Positions 44,673 to 56,485 of a DNA stretch of 64,000 bases are shown piece by piece. The position numbers were made by a program, and so were the translations under genes. How positions within the stretch are numbered: position 1 is the first letter of the stretch; each line of letters begins with the position of its first letter. The stretch comes from Cylindrobasidium torrendii FP15055 ss-10 (Eukaryota; Basidiomycota; Agaricomycetes; Agaricales; Physalacriaceae), in contig KN880432.1 in NCBI GenBank assembly GCA_000934385.1, forward strand, positions 124,001 through 188,000, written 5' to 3'. A model generated the notes under the pieces. The model was given only the letters and a program-made list of their open reading frames with translations, did no database searches and was not told where the DNA came from.

Positions 44673-46122
44673 TTACTGTACGGCGGGCTTTGAATCCTCC
44701 GCCTCATACCCAAATGCCGTCCTCACGGACTTGACCAAGTCGCAATCATCCGTGTCTCCGTGAACCTCCCACATGTTGACACCCAACATTCCGACCTTGC
44801 GAACAAAAGACGCCTTGAGCGCGAGAGACTGAGGGTCATCGTATGATACAACTTGTCCTACGTCCGGCGACCGGAGGAACGGCGTACTCGAGCATTCGTC
44901 CCATTCACGAGTGAACCCACCTGCAGCTTCGAAGACAGTATGATTGCTCGACGTGACGTTCAGGACGAGGGCGTTTTGAGAAACCAGCGAGCGGAACAGG
45001 ATCTGGCCTTCAGACTTGTCCTCGTCAGTCACCAGGCGAATAGGAGCAGCTTGACGGCGAGCAGCGGCAGAACGAGTACGCAGACTGGTGGCATTGGAGT
45101 TGGACAAATAGCCGTACGCGGGGATGCCAAGAACCATCTGCGAAGGAGAAAGACCGGCGTCGCGCCAAGCGTTGAATGCACCGACAGCATTTGCCTCGGG
45201 TTGAGTGGAGTTGTGGCAAGCATCGTAGAAAGGAGCGTTGGGTCCAGGATTCGACGAAGCTGGAACTAGTCAGCAATCAGCCCATTTTTCCTAAACAGGG
45301 CACTGACAAGACCAGACATCGTAGTTCATGATGAGAACCCAATCAAGTAAAGACGCAAACTCGGTGACATTGTTGACGGGCTGTCCGTCCTCTCCAACAA
45401 AGGGAGCTGGTTGGGTCGCAGCAGTTATGACAGCGTTGGTGGGCAGTTGGCTCCGAAGAAGGCGCAAAAACGACAGGAAGTTGGGCGTGTCAAGGGTGGA
45501 GACCGTATTGTCGGCATCGCCTTTGTGGCCTGGATACTCCCAGTCAATGTCGATGCCATCGATGCCAAACTGTTCGTATATGGTGACGATATTCTTCACA
45601 AATGTATGCCTGTTTTCATCGTTGGAAACTGCGTCGGAGAAATGCCTGACAAGTCTGAGCGAGCGTTTGTAGAGCTTCAGGGAAATCTTACTTGCTGCCA
45701 GTCCAGCCTCCGATGCTGAGCTTTATTTTAGTACCACCGGCGTGGCCAGCGTCGACAAGGCGAGAAAGTAGAGCAGGCGCAGTCTCAGGATCGTCCCAGC
45801 TGAGATTGAAGGATTCGTCGGGAAGAGCAAAGGCGAAATCAATCCAGTCGTAGTAGTCAAAGTCGATCTTCTCTGGCGGGAACTGAGAACTGGTCCAGTC
45901 GGGGTAGTATGCCATGACGAGCGGGCGAGCGTCAGAAGATGAGTTGCTGGCATCGGCCGTGGCGGCGGAAGATGGGGTATCCGCCTGCGATGGATAGACA
46001 AAGACGGCCTCGCTGTTGTACTCGCTTTGCGTGTCTAGCGAGCTCGAGTTATCAGCGACCGGCGCAGCGAGAATAACGCAGGGCATTGTGAAGGAGAGAA
46101 AGAATAGTGCTGTAGAAGCCAT
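44673..46122 (-). CDS. Secreted GH18 chitinase
   Basis: This is a glycoside hydrolase family 18 endochitinase that cleaves beta-1,4-linked N-acetylglucosamine. The start at 46122 gives a signal peptide, MASTALFFLSFTMPCVILAA, followed by a Ser/Thr-rich stretch. The catalytic domain shows PLVMAYYPDWTSSQFPPEKI, the substrate-site motif KIKLSIGGWTGSK, and the catalytic DxxDxDxE as FGIDGIDIDWEYPGHKG with the Glu acid/base. Later motifs are WVLIMNYDVWSSSS (across an intron), QMVLGIPAYGY and VGMLGVNMWEVHGDTDDC. Two introns are visible, around 45680-45725 and 45255-45305. No carbohydrate-binding module is seen. The length is about 440 aa. A TATA box lies about 100 bases upstream. It is divergent from a glutaminase gene. 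Confidence 0.93.
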
Positions 46123-46640
46123 TTTGGAGAAAGGCGAGTAGGAATGTGGAAATAAAAAATGCCACCAGGGCAATGTAGAAGGAGGCAGAGAAGAAATGGA
46201 GGGCGCAATCCTCGGCGCGCCGCTTTATAGCCCATCAAATAAATAGACATCAATAGAGATCGTCATCTCGTTCACCGATCGCGTCACGTCTTTATATATT
46301 ATATTGGCATTCATCTCGAGTCCCCGCCTGGATAATCCTCTTGAATCTTAGGCAAACTGGATTTATGTCCTCTGAAATTCGTTTTCTCATCATTTCACCA
46401 ATATACATTTAGCTTCTTTCTCAGTTTTTGTGTCCAGCCCATCTCCAGCTGATTTACTGAGCATCGATAACCCCAGCTAGCTTATGGCTTCCTCATCGCC
46501 TGACTAGTTACTGCATGCACAGTGATGAATCCCCTGGGAAAAGCACGCTGTACCATTGTACTTGCCGTTACCAGCCCGGTTGTTTTACCGTCCCGTTTAC
46601 TACAAAAGTCAACCGAAACGCTTAATTTGCGCGTGTCAAG
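46123..46640. promoter_or_regulatory. Divergent promoter region chitinase / GtaA glutaminase
   Basis: This 518-base region lies between two secreted-hydrolase genes that point away from each other. On the minus strand a TATAAA (plus-strand 46224-46229) lies about 102 bases before the chitinase start. No matching TATA is clear on the GtaA side. Confidence 0.55.
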
Positions 46641-49600
46641 ATGCTTTCCTTTCTTCCCTCACTCGTCTGCTTCGCAGCAGCCGCCAACGCGCTTGACTGG
46701 ACGGCGACGCCGTTCAACCCTCCCGCCATTCCACTTGTGGTTCGAACACCCTATGTCTCTGCATGGCTCCCTCAAGGTCCCGGTGTTGCTCTGAACGATG
46801 CCTGGCCCACTTTCTGGACAGGCTCCGTGCGTTTCACACTCTCTGTCCCCGACTTGTCTGACGAACAAACAGATTCTGGGATGGGCGGGCTTCGCCAAGG
46901 TCGACGGTACCAGCTACAGTTTCCTGGGTGCTGCCAACGTCGATGGTCAATCGTTCGAAAAGGCTGTCCAAACTAGCTTCGAGGTGACTCCTTGGGTTGC
47001 TTTATCGCACGATTGTGTGCTCAACCTATACAGTTTACTTCTACCCAGAGCACCTTCGTTCTGACCGCCGGCCCTGTCGACCTTGAAGTATCCTTCCTCA
47101 GCCCCGTTGAGGTATGTGCTCGAGTTCCTGGTACACATGCGGCTCCCTCACTCGTTTCCAGCCCAATGATCTCGTCAAATACTCCACGCCATTTGGTTAC
47201 ATGTCTGTCAAAGCTACTGCCAATGATGGAGCCAGCCATTCTGTCCAGATTTACTCAGACATAAGCGCTGAGTGGGTATCCGGCGACCTTGGCCTGTCAG
47301 CGAACTGGTCTACAACCACCACTGGCAGCAACGTTATCCATCAAGTGTCTCTATTGTCTCCTTCACAGTATGCCGAAGTCAACGATCACACCCAGTGTGC
47401 GTTCATCAGTCCCGTAGTGAAGCAGAATGTCAGTTAACCAAGATATCCTCTAGATGGCTCTGCTTACTGGGCAACCTCGAACGTATGTCGACGCTGTCCA
47501 TAATAACCCTACACTTCTCTAACGGGTTTTGATCACAGACTGCGGGAACGACATATCAAAGCGGTTCCGACACCGCTGTGCGCGCTCAGTTCCTCGCGAA
47601 CGGAAACCTCGCCAATAGCCAAGACACCAACTTCCGAGCGATTAACGATAACTGGCCCGTCTTTGGGCTTGCGACAGATCTTGGGACGACTAGCTCCGCT
47701 TCTGTTGTCTTCACTGTTGGCCATGTCCGTGACCCAGCAATCAGCTACATTGTCGATGGCGGTGCACTCGAGGACCGAAGCTTCCACTTCTGGAGCGCAT
47801 TCTCTTCTGTAGGAGATTTGGTACGCATTGGTTTAATGGTTGTGTGGGACAAATAGTTGACGAGTTGTACATAGATCGATGACTTCCTTGCCGACTACAA
47901 TGACGCGCTTACTCGCGCAGAAGCTTTCGATGCCCAAGTTGACTCGGACGCTAAGGCGATCTCTAACGATTACGCTGGAGTTGTCGCGCTCTCGATCCGC
48001 CAGGCTCTCGGAGCAACCGAACTCACTATCTCGAAGAATGGTGATGGCAGCTGGAACACGGACGACGTCCTCCTTTTCATGAAAGGTCAGTTCTTCAGTC
48101 TCCGCATTCAATTGCACCTGCCCATATGCTGAGTGCCCTGTAGAAATCTCTAGTGACGGTGTACGAATTTCACACAATGGAAGCACGCCGCTGGCTGACC
48201 ATATTGATGTAGAACACGAACACTGTCGATGTTATTTTCCCAGCCTGGCCTGTCTTGCTCTACACGAATCCCACGCTCGGGAAGTATCTTCTTGATGTGC
48301 TGTTCCAATATCAGGCTACTGGACAGTACCCCAACCGCTACAGTGTGCATGACATTGGTATGTCCACTCCCGCCATTTCTGGCCGGCGATCTTGACCATG
48401 CATCTCTCTAGGCGCCCACTACCCGAACGCCGTCGGCCACAATGATGGACTCGACGAGGCGATGCCTGTCGAAGGTGGGTCTTCGTCGCATCAATTCGAT
48501 GCCAGTCTCTCATCCATACGCTTCAGAGAGCGGAAACATGATCATCATGGCACTGAGCTATGCTCAACGCACTGGCGATAACTCTCAGCTCACGACCTAC
48601 GTCAGATCTTATTTCGAGGGTATTGACCTGACAGGTGCTTACTTCATCATAGGCTGACCTCCTTGACCAATGGACCCAATACCTCATCGAGGACTCCCTC
48701 ATTCCAGAGGACCAACTGAGCACGGACGACTTCGCTGGCCACCTCGCGAACCAGACCAATCTCGCCATCAAGGGAATCATCGGCATCCAAGCTATGTCGG
48801 AGATCGCTTCTATCGTCGGAGACAGCGACAAGAGCGCCAACTACAGTGTACGTTGAACGCTTTACGGCTGGGATTTATCATTTCCTGACGGGTGGTGTAG
48901 TCGATTGCGTCGAGCTATGTTGAACAATGGCTCGAGCTCTCTGGTGCTAACGGAGGGGAGCACCTCAACCTTCACGTATGGTTTTTTTCATATCTTATTG
49001 GTGGTACTCACTGATAGTCCGTGAAGTATGGTGACCCTAGCAGCTGGGGTCTTGCCTACAACTTGTATGCCGAGAAGCTGTTAGACATCAGCATTTTCCC
49101 TACGTCGGTCTACGAGATGCGTAAGTCATTTACCTTTGGACTGTTTGCATTGTACTAACGGAGTGCTGACAGAAACTGCATGGTACAAGACGGTCATTGG
49201 TGAGCTCGGCACGTAAAAACCCATGACATGGCCTCTGAGTATAAATCTACAGATCCTTATGGTATTCCTCTGGACACTCGGTATGCATCGTGCTACCCAG
49301 TCGTCCGTTTTTCCTAATCCTCTTCACAGCCACACCTATACAAAGTCTGGTATGCGCCAGTATCAAGACTTCTTCCCTACTGGAAGCTGACTCGTATCAT
49401 CGTAGACTGGGAAATATGGACCTCCGTCATCGTCACTGATACAACCCTCCGCGACGATATCATCTCGGGGGTGCGTGCTTGGGCAGCGGACGGTCTCAGC
49501 ACGCAGCCGTTCGGTGACTGGTACGAGACTGCGGACGGTAGTCCTCAAGGGTTCAGAGCACGCCCGGTCGTTGGTGGACATCGTAAGCCCTTCTCGTCTT

Positions 49601-49710
49601 TGGAATCCGTACGTGAACGTTGACGACTTTCCCTTTTTCTAGTGGCACACGTACGTTTGACTGAATCATTCGATTGAAGCGTACTGACGAGATTATAGCT
49701 GGTTATTTAA
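46641..49710 (+). CDS. gtaA: Secreted glutaminase A-like hydrolase (GtaA family)
   Basis: This matches fungal glutaminase A, a secreted enzyme deamidating L-glutamine to glutamate (DUF4964-DUF5127-DUF4965-DUF1793 architecture). The signal peptide is MLSFLPSLVCFAAAANALDW. Family motifs follow: PPAIPLVVRTPYVSAWLPQG, AWPTFWTGS, LGWAGFAKVDGTSYSFLGA, VYSDISAEW-type text (VQIYSDISAEWVSGDLGLSA), DDFLADYNDALTRAEAFD, IMALSYAQRTGDNS, AIKGIIGIQAMSEI and, near the end, YGIPLDTR..YTKSDWEIW split over tiny exons. About twelve or more introns are visible, several flanking exons shorter than 40 bases. The final exons encode PFGDWYETADGSPQGFRARP, then VVGGHLAHLVI and TAA 49708-49710. A few splice joins are approximate. 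Divergent partner: a chitinase. Confidence 0.87.
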
Positions 49711-50327
49711 GTCAAATTGGCCGTGTCGTCCAACAAAGGGATGATGCGATAGGGCAGAAAATACTATGAACTGCTTACTTATCTGTTTCCCATCAGACAA
49801 TTGTAACAATATTTTGACTCTGATCTCTGGAGGGCGCACAACGATAATCATAGAGGCACCATCTGCCAGCAAGCTGCCCATCCAAGCACTGTTACCGTTT
49901 CACGATTTAATTCTTCCAAAGGCGTATGTTTTGTTTTGTGCCTACCGGTGTGTCCATTGTCCGATTTGAAATACTGCTCAGAAAGGCTATCTAAATTCGG
50001 CATGCGGTGTTGTGCTAATTCCAGTCAGCCTATGCCAGTCCTCGAACACTCACGATCATGGCCGCACAGACCGAGTCACAAGGAAAATGGTGCATTGGTT
50101 GTAGCTCCGACTTTGTGCTGCATATGGAATAGTCAGTCAGGGTCCTTGCTTGCCATTCAGATGCAGGACCAGAATACTGTATTGCACATTTCGTGAATTT
50201 TAGACTGTAACATACGGTCGCTTTGACCGAGCCTGCTTCAGACTAACTTAGTACTTCGGCGTCCGGTGGATCGATTCGGTGGCTGGGATTGTAAGCTGCA
50301 TCCCTGCCGCCATCAAACTCTCCGTGG

Positions 50328-50525
50328 ATGGCGGACGCCCGCCGGCGGTAGAGCATGGGCCTGAAGCCTAAGCTCAACGCGCCCGCCGAGTTCACCAAGT
50401 CCCTGGTATTCTATTGCGAGTATGTGTTGGCGCGTTACCACAAGGAGAATTTTCTCCCGTCTGACCAGCCAAAATCGCCGGAAACATTGAGAGGGAATTC
50501 CTTTTACTTAGCGCTGCCTACATAG
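50328..50525 (+). pseudogene. Possible relic coding fragment with an in-frame stop
   Basis: One frame reads MADARRR, then TAG, then SMGLKPKLNAPAEFTKSLVF and YCEYVLARYHKENFLPSD up to TAG 50523-50525. The third codon positions are GC-rich and the residue mix is protein-like, unlike the flanks. I do not recognise the family. It could be a remnant of a transposed or decayed gene, or chance. Confidence 0.2.
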
Positions 50526-52571
50526 GAACCTACCGAATCCCGAGGCTGCTGACCGATATCCTTTACTTAGCCATGCCCGATGGCTCACAAAGCATTCCAT
50601 GGATAAGTTGGCTGTAGCCTGCTATAACACGCTCGGCTACTGACATGTTACAATTCTACTTGCAACTCCGGGTAATCCCCATTTAGCTTTGCGAGCCTCG
50701 AGGCAAGGCATGTGACGTCGATTCATTTCCAGGAAAACTCGACGCGCTGCCAGCTCTGGCAAATATACCAGAATATCAGAAGTACAGAGATCAACACCGC
50801 ATGAGGCTGTAGCAATTCCGAGGAGGAGGACCCAAGCAGCTATCCCAAGGATTTCGGGTGTGCTACGGGGAGCGCCAAGGCAGCTACATAAGTTACTTAT
50901 TCACCGGTAGGTGCATAGCTCCCAGGGAGTATTACGCCCGCCTAGGGATTCGCCGGTAAGTTCCAGAGCGCTTGCTAAAATACTTTCGTACGGTGCTAAA
51001 AAGACAACAGACCCTGGTCGTGCATAGAAACGCATACCGATGCTGTATGTATATTCAATACAGTACGCCATTTCGTTCGTTGCGGGGCGCCACTGCGGCG
51101 GGCGTATCGGGGGGCCAGTCCAACCCAAGGATCATTTTTGCGGAATTTCCATGACATTCCCTCTCGTTATGTGAATCTATCAACGCGTACTATAAACCCA
51201 AATTTGACTTTGTTGGTATATTGCCGAGTAGAGGCTCCCGGGCTCCATGACACCCTGCGCGGAAGAGGCCGACGCCAACTCATCCGCTGCAGTCTGTCAA
51301 GTGAAGTCGATACGCGCCTGTCGGGACAATGAGGCAGGCGTAGTGGCGGGCGACAAATTACATGCTCCCCAACGGTCGACCAGTCTGGACTTCTGTTACT
51401 CGGAGATTGTCAATGGCTAGTCGAGACAACCCGCTAGGATACAGAAAGAGGTTGAGGTTCGTATCGCGCCAGAGTACGATTGACAGGACGAATACAGCGC
51501 CAGCGTCATGGACCTACACTCCGACCAAGATTCAATGATTGAAGCTTGAGCTTGAACAGCAATCCACGAGGCTGGTTAATATGCGGTTTCCTGCCAGTTA
51601 AACTACTCGCTGCTTATTTTGTACGCCTGCGGTTGAGAGAGCCACCAGCGGGAACGTCCGTATAGCAGAGCGACATAGCACCTGTAGTAGCACAAATGTA
51701 CGCGCTTTTACAGAGTAGCTCTGGGGATGTTCATCGCACTTTACTGAGGACCGTTTGACGCGCAACCGCGATGGCGTCGGCTCGTGTGTCGGTGATGAGA
51801 AGATGAAAGCGTTGGACGTCTCTTCACAATAAAGAGGATTCGAAGGCATGTCAATCAACAGACTGTAATTCATCAATGCTCGGAGTGCAAAGGAACGTGG
51901 CGCATGTATCGGACAGCATGCATCGTGCGCCATTCGTCGTGCGCCGTCTGCCAGCGGAAGTAGTGGATCAGAAAAAGAGAAATGCCCGCCCGAACTGTTC
52001 GTACACGCGTACACAAGGCATCCACGTCGGTCGAAACACAAACGAGTGTGGTTGCGACTCTACCATCTCGTGATGCAAACGTACGGAAATGGAGAGCAGA
52101 TGGAAAGGTCTGGAGACGTGCTGGAGACTGGCGCGCAACCGAGGCGCGAGAAAGACGCGGATAATACTCTCGGAGCCTTCAGCCTGACTCCGCGGCTGAG
52201 CCGCAGAGACGACAGCGAATGGAAGCTGGGATTTTCTGGATCAGCGCAATACCTGCGTTGAGAAATTGGCGCGTGAGTCGGACGCAGGCCAAGCAGTCAA
52301 TAAACGATTCACGGGGTGCCGTACTCTGCGGATGGGCCAAATGTCGTTACTTGGGAATATACATATACGATAAATTGGGAGTAAAATCCGTAACCCGTTT
52401 GGGCCCTAAACAAATCTCGAGAACAATGGAATGTGCCAACCGGCCGGTCGGCTCCAGAGCGCCAAAGAAGGTACGTCGGAGGTCGATTGCCACGAGCGTT
52501 GCAGGGTCTTGTTTTTTTGAACCCGATATAGGACAATTGCCCTACGTAACACGGGGGCCTGGACTCGTGTG

Positions 52572-52578
52572 TATATAA
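52572..52578 (+). promoter_or_regulatory. TATA box of proline-rich gene
   Basis: TATATAA lies 80 bases before the ATG at 52652 and is followed by a pyrimidine-rich leader (TTTCTTTTCTTCCTTCCCC). This supports a real promoter and the choice of strand. Confidence 0.55.
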
Positions 52579-52651
52579 CGCGCAGAAACAAAAGCGATCA
52601 AAACAATTTCTTTTCTTCCTTCCCCACCACCACAAACAACGGCGGCCAACG

Positions 52652-53239
52652 ATGTACAGGTCCGAAACTCCCCCACCCCGCGCAGAATCACCAGAACTCC
52701 CATACATCCCTCTGGAGCCCCCACGCCGCCGTTTACGGCCGTCTGGCCATTCGTGCGAAAGCCTGCGTCCAACCAGACGCACTGCGCTCAACAAGTCAGC
52801 TTCCCGCGCATCTCTCAAGCCTGGAGAGCAGTTCCCATTAATGTGCTCATATGCATCGTCGCCGCCAACCTCGCCGCGATCCCTGCCGCTTTCATCCCCA
52901 CCTCGGTCTCCGCCAACGATGCGCCCCAGGCGCAGGTCACTGTCGTGCGCCGTCCCACACAGATCACCGCCGGCCAGTCCTCTCGTGGGCGATGCACCTC
53001 CACCCGTTCCTCCTTTGCCAGAATTTGTCCTCACCCCCGTACCGTCGGCGGACACAAAAGCACCATCCATCGACAGCGTAGTTGTGCCCATCGAACTCCC
53101 AGAACTGGATCCCCAATCCCCGGTGGCATCTACGCTGAAAAACAGACGCAGCAAATCGTCTCGTATCCTCGGTCTATTCAAGTCGCGTACACCTGATGCC
53201 CACCAAACACCCCGCGCCATGGCCGTTCCAGCAATGTGA
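52652..53239 (+). CDS. Hypothetical proline/serine-rich protein
   Basis: This is a single-exon open frame of 195 aa, starting MYRSETPPPRAESPELPYIP. It is dominated by Pro, Ser and Arg, with many SP and TP sites (SSPPTSPRSLPLSSPPRSPP) and two PPVPPLPEF/PELDPQSP-type proline motifs that could bind SH3 or WW domains. The C-terminal block LKNRRSKSSRILGLFKSRTP is basic and might be helical. There is no signal peptide or membrane helix. A TATA box and a pyrimidine-rich leader precede it. The opposite strand is open for an even longer 303 codons over the same bases; that frame is Gly/Arg-rich, lacks a promoter signal, and I prefer the plus strand. I do not recognise a family. Confidence 0.5.
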   Translation: MYRSETPPPRAESPELPYIPLEPPRRRLRPSGHSCESLRPTRRTALNKSASRASLKPGEQFPLMCSYASSPPTSPRSLPLSSPPRSPPTMRPRRRSLSCAVPHRSPPASPLVGDAPPPVPPLPEFVLTPVPSADTKAPSIDSVVVPIELPELDPQSPVASTLKNRRSKSSRILGLFKSRTPDAHQTPRAMAVPAM

Positions 53240-55498
53240 CCCGACCACCTGTACTTCTACCACTGGCATAGTTCCCCTCCCCGGACATTGTTGTAACTTA
53301 TTCAACACACACGTTCTTTACGAGCTGGCATCTTGACGTACTTACCCTACTGTTTTATTATACTGACCGTGACATACCTTACACCCACTTGCTAACTAAC
53401 TGATGCTTTCCTTATTGCTACCAAACTACCCTAGATAATTTTTTTCGTTGCCCCACCACCGTCGAATGCATTGCATCTTCCGCTTTTTCTAATCGCCGGT
53501 CTGACTCCCGCATTGGCACGTCGCGTCCCGACGTCTGTTTCTGCCGTCGCGACTGATCGTGTGTCCGGATTTTACCGGCGACTGTGCCTCACTGAATGTC
53601 TCGGACAGCGGAAGTCACGGAAAATTGCGAATTTCGGCGGATCCACAACTTCTGGGTTTCTTTTGGCTCAGCCAGGGCTCAGCTGCTTTCAAGTTGGAAT
53701 TAGCAGTAGCTATCGCATAACTACAGTTCAACAAATCCATCTTTTCATTGATTAATTGGTTGCCGTGCGTCGGGAGGATCCGTCGGGTGCGTCGCAATTT
53801 CTGTCACAAACGGCAGCGACGCACCGCTCAACGCCAACACCCGCGCGCATCCCTCTCGACAAATCTGATTTCGGACCCGGCCCCGCCCATAAAATCCAAT
53901 TCCCAAGTTCATCCACCCACGTTTCCGCGTCTCGACCGGGTTTCCGGCTCCTTTCCCCGCAATAATGAATGGAGCGTCCCTAGATGGCCACTTGGCACTG
54001 ACCACTATCTGCAGGGATGCCTAACATCTCCTTCTAGCGCCCTTCGCAGTATACACGCGCTATTGCACTGCCCTTCACCTGGGCCTTCGGTCTTGTGAGT
54101 AAGTATTCGAGGTAAAAAGGCTACGGGAGCGCAAGTGGGTGAAATTTCGATGACTGTGGAATGTAGACTCCCGCCGCTATTGTGACCGCGGAAACACGGA
54201 TGACCTCCCCGATCTCTGTGCTTTGCACAGGATGGCCGTGGTAGACGGGTACACCTCGGGTGCGACCGTCAAGGAGAGCATTATTGTGTCTTCGTAATCA
54301 CTTTGACTCTGAGTGAGCAGCGTCTTGCATTCCACGGCTCAATTGGCAGGCGGAAATCAGGATTGTCGTGCTGGAGTATCCGCGACATCCTATCTACAAG
54401 CATCACCTCTGTACTGATTAGACTTGCCGTTTGACGGTCTTGGGAGTAGATCCGCATTATACTATCTGACTTTCCTTCGCGCAACGACTCTGCGGCAGTC
54501 TCGCAACTCCGAGTCTGCTCTGCTTATCCCAGACGTGCCCTGTCTGTACTGCCTACTGAGACGACGACTCGCAGGGTGATTCCATATACATACCTGGGCA
54601 ACAAAGAGAGTAGCTGGTAGTGTAAGCAAGCTATGGATCGGTGGCACTGCATAACGCGTGGGAATAAAGGACCAAGAAAGGGAAGTGTAGTATGACAAGC
54701 TGATGATTAAGGCTGTCTTTCCATACTAGTTTTTTCATATCCCATCGCAGTCCCTCACGGAAAGATCACATTTGTCCAGAGCGATATAAACAAAGCACAC
54801 TTCGGCCTGGACGACAATGACTCGACTGTCATTATGGGCTTCAGCAGCATCTCTGCCCTGTCAATGCCTCACTCTTCCGCAACATGTATGCTACCAGTCC
54901 AGCAGCTTTTCCGACCTTTTGGGAAGCCTCAAATACCCGAAGTTCAATCTTAACAGCATGATTAAATCGTTTTGGGCATTGTGACATGTGTTGGTCCCAC
55001 TGCTGTTATGCTTGAGTCAGCGCGCTCATTCGAGTCTTGGAATGTTAGAGATGCTGGTAATAGGGGTGATCTTAGCGCACTGGTGGTGGTGGTGGATGTA
55101 CGGTCATTTAAAGGCAAGATATAAAGACAAAACAAGAATAGCTTGGACTTGAGCTGCAATAACCTTTGGTTCTGCTGCAAGGGAATCCTCAGAGAGTATG
55201 AAATACCAGCACGTTTGCCGGTACACACTAGGATATAAATATAACATGCGTGCATACAATGACCATAACAAGTCGACAGCGAGAGGCACCTAGAAGTACA
55301 ATGTGTGGAGGGAGGGATGGCAGTCATTAGGGAGAGAGATAGAGAGAAAAGAATCTAGGGAAACCAGCTATCAATACAGTAACAAAACCACAGGCGAGCT
55401 GAACATGGGCATACCAGAAGATGAGATGAGAAAATATATAATAACACACGAGTCCCAGTCCGTCCGTACTACAGAAAGAGGGAAGAAACGTTTATGCA
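53240..55498. other. Gene-poor region with a possible coding relic
   Basis: This 2.3 kb stretch has no intact gene that I can support. Promoter-like CCCATAAAATCC near 53886 is followed at 53965 by a short open frame (MNGASLDGHLALTTICRDA) that ends quickly. A longer open stretch at 54711-54953 is listed separately. The rest, including a GGTGGT run near 55085, shows nothing recognisable. Confidence 0.45.
54711..54953 (+). pseudogene. Possible relic exon resembling a reductase-domain segment
   Basis: An 80-codon open stretch without an early ATG reads, in part, PHGKITFVQSDINKAHFGLD. The pattern of a short beta strand, SDI/GDL, then FGL followed by acidic residues recalls the start of NAD-binding reductase domains of NRPS-like and aminoadipate-reductase enzymes. 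There is no adenylation domain or further reductase motif nearby, so at most this is a fragment. Confidence 0.15.
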
Positions 55499-56485
55499 TC
55501 ATGAGTGTCTTGCACCATTGTCCACCGCCATTCGCTCTGCCAATGTACCTCCATTTGTCCGTCGCCCACCACCGAGGCCGTTCCGAGGATGTGTGGGGAT
55601 CCCATTCAACGGGGCTGCGGGGGCAGTCGTTTTGCGCGACCGGTTCCCGTCGTGGTCGTCCCGCTCCTTCTCCAATTTGTCCACGTCCATTTTTGTAGAT
55701 GATGAATGAGGATGTGAGTGTGTATTGTGTCGGCGCTTGTCGTCACTCTTGGACTGGTTGTCCGACGACACGCGCTGTTTCTTGTGCGAACGCGGACCGG
55801 TTGGCGGTAGTTTGGATGATGGCACGCTAGAGGCAGATGACACGCTCCTCTGCGAGTAGTGATTCCGCGGGGAAGGCTTCGGCTTTGGCAAGTCGTGATT
55901 ACGCGCGAAGGTATCGTGAGTCTGATCCAGTTCATTTCTGCAGCTTGGTGTCAATTAAGCGCCCCACGAAGTGGATGGGGTCAACATACGATAGACACTG
56001 GATGACCTTGTGTGATTCTTGGGGAAACGTTAGCGAATGTTTAGGGAAAGCGAACAAGGACGCACCCCGGAGGGCAGTATCGAGCTTGGTGACAACATTA
56101 CTCAACGTCTGAACCTCCTCCTTCAGCCTGCCGGTTTCACTCTTCTTGAGGATGTCGTACAGCTCGTCATTCTCGTCCTGGAGCGTCTTGACACGCTGGC
56201 TGAGTGCTGTAGTGACGCTACCCCGTCCAACCGTCGAAGAAGGCTCGTTCTCGATATGCGGTTGCAGCGCTGCTATCAAAGCGGGAGGTACGTGTATCGT
56301 TTCCGATGGTGCAGGAGGGTTATTGGATATATATGCCCGAAGACGAGTTACTTCATCCTGGGAAACGTTGATTAGGAGCAAAGCGTAAAGAGAATGGTGG
56401 GGCATACTGTGAGTTCAGTGATTTGTTTGTTGCGCTGTCGGAGTGCACTTTCCAGTTCCAACTCGCGTGCCGTGGGGAGATCCAT
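55499..56485 (-). CDS. Coiled-coil protein, possible WTAP/Mum2-like m6A writer subunit
   Basis: This is a 278-aa protein in four exons (56485-56408, 56357-56066, 56017-55990, 55937-55499), with all joins in frame. The N-terminal half is a coiled coil: MDLPTARELELESALRQRNK, ITELTDEVTRLRAYISNN, then VKTLQDENDELYDILKKSET, GRLKEEVQTLSNVVTKLDTA and LRESHKVIQCLSNELDQTHD. The C-terminal half is disordered, Ser/Arg/His-rich, with KKQRVSSDNQSK as a possible nuclear signal. The run QDENDELYDILKKSETGRLKEEV...LSNELDQTH resembles the conserved block of WTAP/FL(2)D and yeast Mum2, which anchor the METTL3/Ime4 RNA adenosine methyltransferase. The assignment rests on this resemblance; a generic coiled-coil protein is the alternative. 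Confidence 0.55.

Larger units (their letters stand above)
49711..52651. other. Gene-poor region with a possible coding relic
   Basis: This 2.9 kb stretch, between GtaA and a proline-rich gene, lacks any intact recognisable gene. Two minus-strand open frames near 51.6-52.0 and 52.3-53.2 kb have no motif. A short stretch with exon-like codon use occurs at 50328-50525 and is listed separately. No terminal repeats or target-site duplications were found by eye. The last 90 bases hold the promoter of the next gene. Confidence 0.5.

Noticed and set aside
50470..50580. Two near-copies of a TTTACTTAGC string
   Set aside because: Only about 11 matching bases spaced 60 apart with no extension, which is expected by chance; not evidence of a transposon end.
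51598..52041. 147-codon minus-strand open frame
   Set aside because: The composition is mixed, no motif or promoter is visible, and the frame is not flanked by splice sites.
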